Positions 34,870 to 44,972 of a stretch of 64,000 bases of DNA are shown here, in pieces. Where the stretch lies: positions 911,401 through 975,400 of the forward strand of contig CAXHKT010000183.1 of assembly GCA_964017195.1 (NCBI GenBank). The letters run 5' to 3'. The DNA comes from Siderastrea radians. Taxonomy: Eukaryota; Cnidaria; Anthozoa; Scleractinia; Rhizangiidae. The translations under genes were made by a program, and so were the position numbers. Below the pieces are notes generated by a model that saw nothing but the letters and a program-made list of their open reading frames with translations, did no database searches and was not told the origin of the DNA. Position 1 is the stretch's first letter; every line of letters begins with the position of its first letter.

Positions 34870-37800
34870 TGGGACCATCCGAAAAAAATTCCTTTTGTGC
34901 AAAAGTACAAAGAAAGCGCGATATGTGCGATCCTTAGGGGAAAAACTCCATTTTGGGGCATTCCCAGAGGCTCAAAAATTTGTTCTTATCTGCGCAATCT
35001 GTCTGCGCAAGGCTGCGCACTGGCCCAATAATAATGCAAATCCCTTTGGGCTATCAGAAAAAACAGTTTATTGTGTAGAAAGTCTGCGATTTTGTCGATA
35101 AGGTGGAAAAAACCCCCATTTTAAGGCCTTCCCTCAGGCCCCAAAAAGCTCAAAAAGCTAACTGGCGCTCTCGGCTGCATGCACAAAGCTCCCAAATGCA
35201 TTCAATCCCTTTGGGACCATCCGAAAAAAATTCCTTTTGTGCAAAAGTACAAAGAAAGCGCGATATGTGCGATCCTTACGGAAAAACCCCATTTTGGGGC
35301 ATTCCCAGAGGCTCAAAAAAGTGTTCTTATCTGCGCAATCTGTCTGCGCAAGGCTGCGCACTGGCCCAATAATAATGCAAATCCCTCGGGGCTATCAGAA
35401 AAAACAGTTTATTGTGTAGAAAGTCTGCGATTTTGTCGATAAGGTTGAAAAAACCCCCATTTTGGGGCCTTCCCTCAGGCCCCAAAAAGCTCAAAAGGCT
35501 AACTGGCGCTCTCGGCTGCATGCACAAAGCTCCCAAATGCATTCAATCCCTTTGGGACCATCCGAAAAAAATTCCTTTTGTGCAAAAGTACAAAGAAAGC
35601 GCGATATGTGCGATCCTTAGGGGAAAAACTCCATTTTGGGGCATTCCCAGAGGCTCAAAAATTTGTTCTTATCTGCGCAATCTGTCTGCGCAAGGCTGCG
35701 CACTGGCCCAATAATAATGCAAATCCCTTTGGACTATCAGAAAAAACAGTTTATTGTGTAGAAAGTCTGCGATTTTGTCGATAAGGTGGAAAAAACCCCC
35801 ATTTTGGGGCCTTCCCTCAGGCCCCAAAAAGCTCAAAAAGCTAACTGGCGCTCTCGGCTGCATGCACAAAGCTCCCAAATGCATTCAATCCCTTTGGGAC
35901 CATCCGAAAAAAATTCCTTTTGTGCAAAAGTACAAAGAAAGCGCGATATGTGCGATCCTTACGGAAAAACCCCATTTTGGGGCATTCCCAGAGGCTCAAA
36001 AAGGTGTTCTTATCTGCGCAATCTGTCTGCGCAAGGCTGCGCACTGAACCAATAATAATGCAAATCCCTCGGGGCTATCAGAAAAAACAGTTTATTGTGT
36101 AGAAAGTCTGCGATTTTGTCGATAAGGTTGAAAAAACCCCCATTTTGGGGCCTTCCCTCAGGCCCCAAAAAGCTGAAAAGGCTAACTGGCGCTCTCGGCT
36201 GCATGCACAAAGCTCCCAAATGCATTCAATCCCTTTGGGACCATCCGAAAAAAATTCCTTTTGTGCAAAAGTACAAAGAAAGCGCGATATGTGCGATCCT
36301 TAGGGAAAAAACCCCATTTTGGGGCATTCCCAGAGGCTCAAAAAGGTGTTCTTATCTGCGCAATCTGTCTGCGCAAGGCTGTGCACTGGCCCAATAATAA
36401 TGCAAATCCCTCGGGGCTATCAGAAAAAACAGTTTATTGTGTAGAAAGTCTGCGATTTTGTCGATAAGGTGGAAAAAACCCCCATTTTGGGGCCTTCCCT
36501 CAGGCCCCAAAAAGCTCGAAAAGCTAACTGGCGCTCTCGGCTGCATGCACAAAGCTCCCAAATGCAATCAATCCCTTTGTGACCATCCGAAAAAAATTCC
36601 TTTTGTGCAAAAGTACAAAGAAAGCGCGATATGTGCGATCCTTAGGGAAAAAACCCCATTTTGGGGCATTCCCAGAGGCTGAAAAAGGTGTTCTTGTCTG
36701 CGCAATCTGTCTGCGCAAGGCTGCGCACTGGCCCAATAATAATGCAAATCCCTCGGGGCTATCAGAAAAAACAGTTTATTGTGTAGAAAGTCTGCGATTT
36801 TGTCGATAAGGTTGAAAAAACCCCCATTTTGGGGCCTTCCCTCAGGCCCCAAAAAGCTCAAAAGGCTAACTGGCGCTCTCGGCTGCATGCACAAAGCTCC
36901 CAAATGCATTCAATCCCTTTGGGACCATCCGAAAAAAATTCCTTTTGTGCAAAAGTACAAAGAAAGCCCGATATGTGCGATCCTTAGGGAAAAAACCCCA
37001 TTTTGGGGCATTCCCAGAGGCTCAAAAAGGTGTTCTTATCGCGCAATCTGTCTGCGCAAGGCTGTGCACTGGCCCAATAATAATGCAAATCCCTGGGGGC
37101 TATCAGAAAAAACAGTTTATTGTGTAGAAAGTCTGCGATTTTGTCGATAAGGTGGAAAAAACCCCCATTTTGGGGCCTTCCCTCAGGCCCCAAAAAGCTC
37201 AAAAAGCTAACTGGCGCTCTCGGATGCATGCACAAAGCTCCCAAATGCATTCAATCCCTTTGGGACCATCCGAAAAAAATTCCTTTTGTGCAAAAGTACA
37301 AAGAAAGCGCGATATGTGCGATCCTTAGGGGAAAAACCCCATTTTGGGGCATTCCCACAGGCTCAAAAAGGTGTTCTTATCTGCGCAATCTGTCTGCGCA
37401 AGGCTGCGCACTGGCCAAATAATAATGCAAATCCCTCGGGGCTATCAGAAAAAACAGTTTATTGTGTAGAAAGTCTGCGATTTTGTCGATAAGGTGGAAA
37501 AAACCCCCATTTTGGGGCCTTCCCTCAGGCCCCAAAAAGCTCAAAAAGCTAACTGGCGCTCTCGGCTGCATGCACAAAGCTCCCAAAAGCATTCAATCCC
37601 TTTGGGACCATCCGAAAAAAATTCCTTTTGTGCAAAAGTACAAAGAAAGCGCGATATGTGCGATCCTTAGGGAAAAAACCCCATTTTGGGGCATTCCCAC
37701 AGGCAGGAAAAGGTGTTCTTATCTGCGCAATCTGTCTGCGCAAGGCTGCGCACTGGCCCAATAATAATGCAAATCCCTCGGGGCTATCAGAAAAAACAGT

Positions 37801-38173
37801 TTATTGTGTAGAAAGTCTGCGATTTTGTCGATAAGGTGGAAAAAAACCCCATTTTGGGGCCTTCCCTCAGGCCCCAAAAAGCTCCAAAAGCTAACTGGCG
37901 CTCTCGGCTGCATGCACAAAGCTCCCAAATGCATTCAATCGCTTTGGGACCATCCGAAAAAATTCCTTTTGTGCAAAAGTACAAAGAAAGCGCGATATGT
38001 GCGATCCTTAGGGAAAAAACCCCATTTTGGGGCATTCCCAGAGGCTGAAAAAGGTGTTCTTATCTGCGCAATCTGTGTGCGCAAGGCTGCGCACTGGCCC
38101 AATAATAATGCAAATCCCTCGGGGCTATCAGAAAAAACAGTTTATTGTGTAGAAAGTCTGCGATTTTGTCGAT
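34813..38173 (+). repeat. Large duplication, last part, copy 2 (offset 6153 bp)
   Basis: This is a copy of 28660-32020 and includes the 2-unit pair marks at 34972/35655. Private changes are AAAAAAGTGTTC near 35317, GCACTGAACCAATAAT near 36042, AGCTGAAAAGG near 36172, CCAAAAGCATTC near 37585 and CTGTGTGCGC near 38073. It ends near 38173, where the variants GGTTGTAAAAAC and TTTTCGGG of copy 1 (near 32025-32045) are not found. Confidence 0.85.
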
Positions 38174-38460
38174 AAGGTGGAAAAAACCCCCATTTTGGGG
38201 CCTTCCCTCAGGCCCCAAAAAGCTCAAAAAGCTAACTGGCGCTCTCGGCTGCATGCACAAAGCTCCCAAATGCATTCAATCCCTTTGGGACCATCCGAAA
38301 AAAGTTCCTTATGTGCAAAAGTACAAAGAAAGCGCGATATGTGCGATCCTTAGGGAAAAAACCCCATTTTGGGGCATTCCCAGAGGCTCAAAAAGGTGTT
38401 CTTATCTGCGCAATCTGTCTGCACAAGGCTGCGCACTGGCCCAATAATAATGCAAATCCC
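37800..38460 (+). repeat. 8-unit-offset duplicated edge, copy 1 (about 2733 bp)
   Basis: CTCCAAAAGC (near 37882), CAATCGCTTTGG (37935), AGGCTGAAAAAGG (near 38041), AAAAAAGTTCCTTATGTGC (38299) and CTGTCTGCACAAGG (near 38415) all recur in order near 40610-41160. The offset drifts from 2732 to 2734 because of 1-nt indels. This pair carries the end of the large duplication further downstream. Confidence 0.8.
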
Positions 38461-38464
38461 TCGG

Positions 38465-40530
38465 GGCTATCAGAAAAAACAGTTTATTGTGTAGAAAGTC
38501 TGCGATTTTGTCGATAAGGTGGAAAAAACCCCCATTTTGGGGCCTTCCCTCAGGCCCCAAAAAGCTCAAAAAGCTAACTGGCGCTCTCGGCTGCATGCAC
38601 AAAGCTCCCAAATGCAGTCAATCCCTTTGGGACCATCCGAAAAAAATTCATTTTGTGCAAAAGTACAAAGAAAGCGCGATATGTGCGATCCTTAGGGAAA
38701 AAACCCCATTTTGGGGCATTCCCAGAGGCTCAAAAAGGTGTTCTTATCTGCGCAATCTGTCTGCGCAAGGCTGCGCACTGGCCCAATAATAATGCAAATC
38801 CCTCGGGGCTATCAGAAAAAGCAGTTTATTGTGTAGAAAATCTGCGATTTTGTCGATAAGGTGGAAAAACCCCCATTTTGGGGCCTTCCCTCAGGCCCCA
38901 AAATGCTCAAAAAGCTAACTGGCGCTCTCGGCTGCATGCACAAAGCTCCCAAATGCATTCAATACCTTTGGGACCATCCGAAAAAAATTCCTTTTGTGCA
39001 AAAGTACAAAGAAAGCGCGATATGTGCGATCCTTAGGGAAAAAACCCCATTTTGGGGCATTCCCAGAGGCTGAAAAAGGTGTTCTTATCTGCGCAATCTG
39101 TCTGCGCAAGGCTGCGCACTGGCCCAATAATAATGCAAATCCCTCGGGGCTATCAGAAAAAACAGTTTATTGTGTAGAAAGTCTGCGATTTTGTCGATAA
39201 GGTGGAAAAAACCCCCATTTTGGGGCCTTCCCTCACGCCCCAGAAAGCTCGAAAAGCTAACTGGCGCTCTCGGCTGCATGCACAAGGCTCCCAAATGCAT
39301 TCAATCCCTTTGGGACCATCAGAAAAAATTCCTTTTGTGCAAAAGTACAAAGAAAGCGCGATATGTGCGATCCTTAGGGAAAAAACCCCATTTTGAAGCA
39401 TTCCCAGAGGCTCAAAAAGGTGTTCTTATCTGCGCAATCTGTCTGCGCAAGGCTGCGCACTGGCCCAATAATAATGCAAATCCCTCGGGGCTATCAGAAA
39501 AAACAGTTTATTGTGTAGAAAGTCTGCGATTTTGTCGATAACGTGGAAAAAACCCCCATTTTGGGGCCTTCCCTCAGGCCCCAAAAAGCTCGAAAAGCTA
39601 ACTGGCGCTCTCGGCTGCATGCACAAAGCTCCCAAATGCATTCAATCCCTTTGGGACCATCCGAAAAAATTCCTTTTGTGCAAAAGTACAAAGAAAGCGC
39701 GATATGTGCGATCCTTAGGGAAAAAACCCCATTTTGGGGCATTCCCAGAGGCTCAAAAAGGTGTTCTTATCTGCGCAATCTGTCTGCGCAAGGCTGCGTA
39801 CTGGCCCAATAATAATGCAAATCCCTCGGGGCTATCAGAAAAAACAGTTTATTGTGTAGAAAGTCTGCGATTTTGTCGATAAGGTGGAAAAAACCCCCAT
39901 TTTGGGGCCTTTCCTCAGGCCCCAAAAAGCTCAAAAAGCTAACTGGCGCTCTCGGCTGCATGCACAAAGCTCCCAAATGCATTCAATCCCTTTGGGACCA
40001 TCCGAAAAAAATTCCTTTTGTGCAAAAGTACAAAGAAAGCGCGATATGTGCGATCCTTAGGGAAAAGACCCCATTTTGGGGCATTCCCAGAGGCTCAAAA
40101 AGGTGTTCTTATCTGCGCAATCTGTCTGCGCAAGGCTGCGCACTGGCCCAATAATAATGCAAATCCCTCGGGGCTATCAGAAAAAACAGTTTATTGTGTA
40201 GAAAGTCTGCGATTTTGTCGATAAGGTGGAAAAAACCCCCATTTTGGGGCCTTCCCTCAGGCCCCAAAAAGCTCAAAAAGCTAACTGGCGCTCTCGGCTG
40301 CATGCACAAAGCTCCCAAATGCATTCAATCCCTTTGGGACCATCCGAAAAAAATTCCTTTTGTGCAAAAGTACAAAGAAAGCGCGATATGTGCGATCCTT
40401 AGGGAAAAAACCCCATTTTGGGGCATTCCCAGAGGCTCAAAAAGGTGTTCTTATCTGCGCAATCTGTCTGCGCAAGGCTGTGCACTGGCCCAATAATAAT
40501 GCAAATCCCTCGGGGCTATCAGAAAAAACA
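38465..40530 (+). repeat. Plain satellite units between duplicated blocks
   Basis: About six units near consensus, each with scattered private changes (AATGCAGTCAATC near 38615, AAAAGCAGTTTATTG with GAAAATCTGCG near 38820, CAAAATGCTC near 38899, CACGCCCCAGAAAGC near 39234, TTTTGAAGCATTCCC near 39394, AAAAGACCCC near 40066). I see no larger period and no gene here. Confidence 0.75.
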
Positions 40531-40534
40531 GTTT

Positions 40535-41195
40535 ATTGTGTAGAAAGTCTGCGATTTTGTCGATAAGGTGGAAAAAACCCCCATTTTGGGGCCTTCCCTC
40601 AGGCCCCAAAAAGCTCCAAAAGCTAACTGTCGCTCTCGGCTGCATGCACAAAGCTCCCAAAATGCATTCAATCGCTTTGGGACCATCCGAAAAAATTCCT
40701 TTTGTGCAAAAGTACAAGGAAAGCGCGATATGTGCGATCCTTAGGGAAAAAACCCCATTTTGGGGCATTCCCAGAGGCTGAAAAAGGTGTTCTTATCTGC
40801 ACAATCTGTCTGCGCAAGGCTGCGCAATGGCCCAATAATAATGCAAATCCCTCGGGGCTATCAGAAAAAACAGTTTATTGTGTAGAAAGTCTGCGATTTT
40901 GTCGATAAGGTGGAAAAAAACCCCCATTTTGGGGCCTTCCCTCAGGCCCCAAAAAGCTCAAAAAGCTAACTGGCGCTCTCGGCTGCATGCACAAAGCTCC
41001 CAAATGCATTCAATCCCTTTGGGACCATCCGAAAAAAGTTCCTTATGTGCAAAAGTACAAAGAAAGCGCGATATGTGCGATCCTTAGGGAAAAAACCCCA
41101 TTTTGGGGCATTCCCAGAGGCTCAAAAAGGTCTTCTTATCTGCGCAATCTGTCTGCACAAGGCTGCGCACTGGCCCAATAATAATGCAAATCCCT
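40535..41195 (+). repeat. 8-unit-offset duplicated edge, copy 2 (about 2733 bp)
   Basis: This is a copy of 37800-38460 with private changes: AACTGTCGCTC near 40626, CCCAAAATGC near 40657, TATCTGCACAATC near 40794, GCGCAATGGCCC near 40822 and AAGGTCTTC near 41128. Confidence 0.8.
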
Positions 41196-41199
41196 CGGG

Positions 41200-41230
41200 G
41201 CTATCAGAAAAAAATCAGAAAAAACAGTTT
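41200..41230 (+). repeat. 11-bp internal duplication in one unit
   Basis: CTATCAGAAAAAA is followed by a second ATCAGAAAAAA before CAGTTTATTG, where other units have one copy. The insertion of 11 bp is private to this unit and looks like local slippage over the A run. Confidence 0.9.
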
Positions 41231-42764
41231 ATTGTGTAGAAAGTCTGCGATTTTGTCGATAAGGTGGAAAAAACCCCCATTTTGGGGCCTTCCCTCAGGC
41301 CCCAAAAAGCTCAAAAAGCTAACTGGCGCTCTCGGCTGCATGCACAAAGCTCCCAAATGCATTCAATCCCTTTGGGACCATCCGAAAAAAATTCCTTTTG
41401 TGCAAAATTACAAAGAAAGCGCGATATGTGCGATCTTTAGGGAAAAAAACCCCATTTTGGGGCATTCCCAGAGGCTCAAAAAGGTGTTCTTATCTGCGCA
41501 ATCTGTCTGCGCAAGGCTGCGCACTGGCCCAATAATAATGCAAATCCCTCGGGGCTATCAGAAAAAACAGTTTATTGTGTAGAAAGTCTGCGATTTTGTC
41601 GATAAGGTGGAAAAAACCCCCATTTTGGGGCCTTCCCTCAGGCCCCAAAAAGCTCAAAAAGCTAACTGGCGCTCTCGGCTGCATGCACAAAGCTCCCAAA
41701 TGCATTCAATCCCTTTGGGACCATCCGAAAAAATTCCTTTTGTGCAAAAGTACAAAGAAAGCGCGATATGTGCGATCCTTAGGGAAAAAACCCCATTTTG
41801 GGGCATTCCCAGAGGCTCAAAAAGGTGTTCTTATCTGCGCAATCTGTCTGCGCAAGGCTGCGCACTGGCCCAATAATAATGCAAATCCCTCGGGGCTATC
41901 AGAAAAAACAGTTTATTGTGTAGAAAGTCTGCGATTTTGTCGATAAGGTGGAAAAAACCCCATTTTGGGGCCTTCCCTCAGGCCCCAAAAAGCTCAAAAA
42001 GCTAACTGGCGCTCTCGGCTGCATGCACAAAGCTCCCAAATGCATTCAATCCCTTTGGGACCATACGAAAAAAATTCCTTTTGTGCAAAAGTACAAAGAA
42101 AGCGCGATATGTGCGATCCTTAGGGAAAAAACCCCATTTTGGGGCATTCCCAGAGGCTCAAAAAGGTGTTCTTATCTGCGCAATCTGTCTGCGCAAGGCT
42201 GCGCACTGGCCCAATAATAATGCAAATCCCTCGGGGCTATCAGAAAAAACAGTTTATTGTGTAGAAAGTCTGCGATTTTGTCGATAAGGTGGAAAAAAAC
42301 CCCATTTTGGGGCCTTCCCTCAGGCCCCAAAAAGCTCAAAAAGCTAACTGGCGCTCTCGGCTGCATGCACAAAGCTCCCAAATGCATTCAATCCCTTTGG
42401 GACCATCCGAAAAAAATTCCTTTTGTGCAAAAGTACAAAGAAAGCGCGATATGTGCGATCCTTAGGGAAAAAACCCCATTTTGGGGCATTCCCAGAGGCT
42501 CAAAAAGGTGTTCTTATCTGCGCAATCTGTCTGCGCAAGGCTGCGCACTGGCCCAATAATAATGCAAATCCCTTGGGACTATCAGAAAAAACAGTTTATT
42601 GTGTAGAAAGTCTGCGATTTTGTCGATAAGGTGGAAAAAACCCCCATTTTGGGGCCTTCCCTCAAGCCCCAATAAGCTCAAAAAGCTAACTGGCGCTCTC
42701 GGCTGCATGCACAAAGCTCCCAAATGCATTCAATCCCTTTGGGACCATCCGAAAAAAATTCCTT

Positions 42765-43017
42765 TTGTGCAAAAGTACAAAGAAAGCGCGATATGTGCGA
42801 TCCTTAGGGAAAAAACCCCATTTTGGGGCATTCCCAGAGGCTCAAAAAGGTGTTCTTATCTGCGCAATCTGTCTGCGCAAGGCTGCGCACTGGCCCAATA
42901 ATAATGCAAATCCCTCGGGGCTATCAGAAAAAACAGTTTATTGTGTAGAAAGTCTGCGATTTTGTCGATAAGGTGGAAAAAAACCCCATTTTGGGGCCTT
43001 CCCTCAGGCCCTAACTT
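42765..43017 (+). repeat. Truncated satellite unit (253 bp, 89 bp missing)
   Basis: Anchor spacing here is 253 bp instead of 342. The sequence is normal to CCCTCAGGCCC (near 43011) and then passes through TAAC into TTTTGTGC (43015). The end of half B, with the doubled 9-mer, TGCATGCA and AATGCATT, and the start of the next half A are missing. The TAAC at the join may derive from the lost GCTAACTGG, so the event may have been complex. The next unit has several extra changes (CCGAGAGGCTCATAAAGG near 43087, GTTTTTATC near 43105). Confidence 0.93.
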
Positions 43018-43139
43018 TTGTGCAAAAGTACAAAGAAAGCGCGATATGTGCGATCCTTAGGGAAAAAACCCCATTTTGGGGCATTCCGAGAGGCTCATAA
43101 AGGTGTTTTTATCTGCGCAATCTGTCTGCGCAAGGCTGC

Positions 43140-43605
43140 GCACTGGCCCAATAATATTGCAAATCCCTCGGGGCTATCAGAAAAAACAGTTTATTGTGTA
43201 GAAAGTTTGCGATTTTGTCGATAAGGTGGAAAAAACCCCCATTTTGGGGCCTTCCCTCAAGCCCCAATAAGCTCAAAAAGCTAAGTGGCGCTCTCGGCTG
43301 CATGCACAAAGCTCCCAAATGCATTCAATCCCTTTGGGACCATCCGAAAAAAATTCCTTTTGTGCAAAAGTACAAAGAAAGCGCGATATATGCGATCCTT
43401 AGGGAAAAAACCCCATTTTGGGGCATTCCCAGAGGCTCAAAAAGGTGTTCTTATCTGCGCAATCTGTCTGCGCAAGGCTGCGCACTGGCCCAATAATAAT
43501 GCAAATCCCTCGGGGCTATCAGAAAAAACAGTTTATTGTGTAGAAAGTCTGCGATTTTGTCGATAAGGTGGAAAAAAACCCCATTTTGGGGGCTTCCTTC
43601 AGGCC
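43140..43605 (+). repeat. 4-unit-offset duplicated segment, copy 1 (1367 bp)
   Basis: AATATTGCAAATCC (near 43153/44520), AAAGTTTGCGAT (near 43203/44570), CAAGCCCCAATAAGC (near 43259/44626) and TTTTGGGGGCTTCC (near 43582/44949) match at offset 1367 bp. The CAAGCCCCAATAAGC mark also occurs near 42664. Private changes are CTAAGTGGCG near 43282 and GATATATGCG near 43385. The shared stretch is short, under 500 bp. Confidence 0.7.
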
Positions 43606-44506
43606 CCAAAAAGCTCAAAAAGCTAACTGGCGCTCTCGGCTGCATGCACAAAGCTCCCAAATGCATTCAATCCCTTTGGGACCATCCGAAAAAAATTCCT
43701 TTTGTGCAAAAGTACAAAGAAAGCGCGATATGTGCGACCCTTAGGGAAAAAACCCCATTTTGGGGCATTCCCAGAGGCTCAAAAAGGTGTTCTTATCTGC
43801 GCAATCTGTCTGCGCAAGGCTGCGCACTGGCCCAATAATAATGCAAATCCCTCGGGGCTATCAGAAAAAACCGTTTATTGTGTAGAAAGTCTGCGATTTT
43901 GTCGATAAGGTGGAAAAAAACCCCATTTTGGGGCCTTCCCTCAGCCCAAAGAAGCTCAAAAAGCTAACTGGCGCTCTCGGCTGCATGCACAAAGCTCCCA
44001 AATGCATTCAATCCCTTTGGGACCATCCGAAAAAAATTCCTTTTGTGCAAAAGTACAAAGAAAGCGCGATATGTGCGATCCTTAGGGAAAAAACCCCATT
44101 TTGGGGCATTCCCAGAGGCTCAAAAAGGTGTTCTTATCTGCGCAATCTGTCTGCGCAAGGCTGCGCACTGGCCCAATAATAATGCAAATCCCTCGGGGCT
44201 ATCAGAAAAAACAGTTTATTGTGTAGAAAGTCTGCGATTTTGTCGATAAGGTGGAAAAGACCCCCATTTTGGGGCCTTCCCTCAGGCCCCAAAAAGCTCA
44301 AAAAGCTAACTGGCGCTCTCGGCTGCATGCACAAAGCTCCCAAATGCATTCAATCCCTTTGGGACCATCCGAAAAAAATTCCTTTTGTGCAAAAGTACAA
44401 AGAAAGCGCGATATGTGCGATCCTTAGGGAAAAAACCCCATTTTGGGGCATTCCCAGAGGCTCAAAAAGGTGTTCTTATCTGCGCAATCTGTCTGCGCAA
44501 GGCTGC

Positions 44507-44972
44507 GCACTGGCCCAATAATATTGCAAATCCCTCGGGGCTATCAGAAAAAACAGTTTATTGTGTAGAAAGTTTGCGATTTTGTCGATAAGGTGGAAAA
44601 AACCCCCATTTTGGGGCCTTCCCTCAAGCCCCAATAAGCTCAAAAAGCTAACTGGCGCTCTCGGCTGCATGCACAAAGCTCCCAAATGCATTCAATCCCT
44701 TTGGGACCATCCGAAAAAAATTCCTTTTGTGCAAAAGTACAAAGAAAGCGCGATATGTGCGATCCTTAGGGAAAAAACCCCATTTTGGGGCATTCCCAGA
44801 GGCTCAAAAAGGTGTTCTTATCTGCGCAATCTGTCTGCGCAAGGCTGCGCACTGGCCCAATAATAATGCAAATCCCTCGGGGCTATCAGAAAAAACAGTT
44901 TATTGTGTAGAAAGTCTGCGATTTTGTCGATAAGGTGGAAAAAAACCCCATTTTGGGGGCTTCCCTCAGGCC
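44507..44972 (+). repeat. 4-unit-offset duplicated segment, copy 2 (1367 bp)
   Basis: This is a copy of 43140-43605 by the same four marks in order. CTGAAAAAGC near 44982 lies just beyond the shared stretch and is private. The neighbouring units carry only isolated substitutions. Confidence 0.7.
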
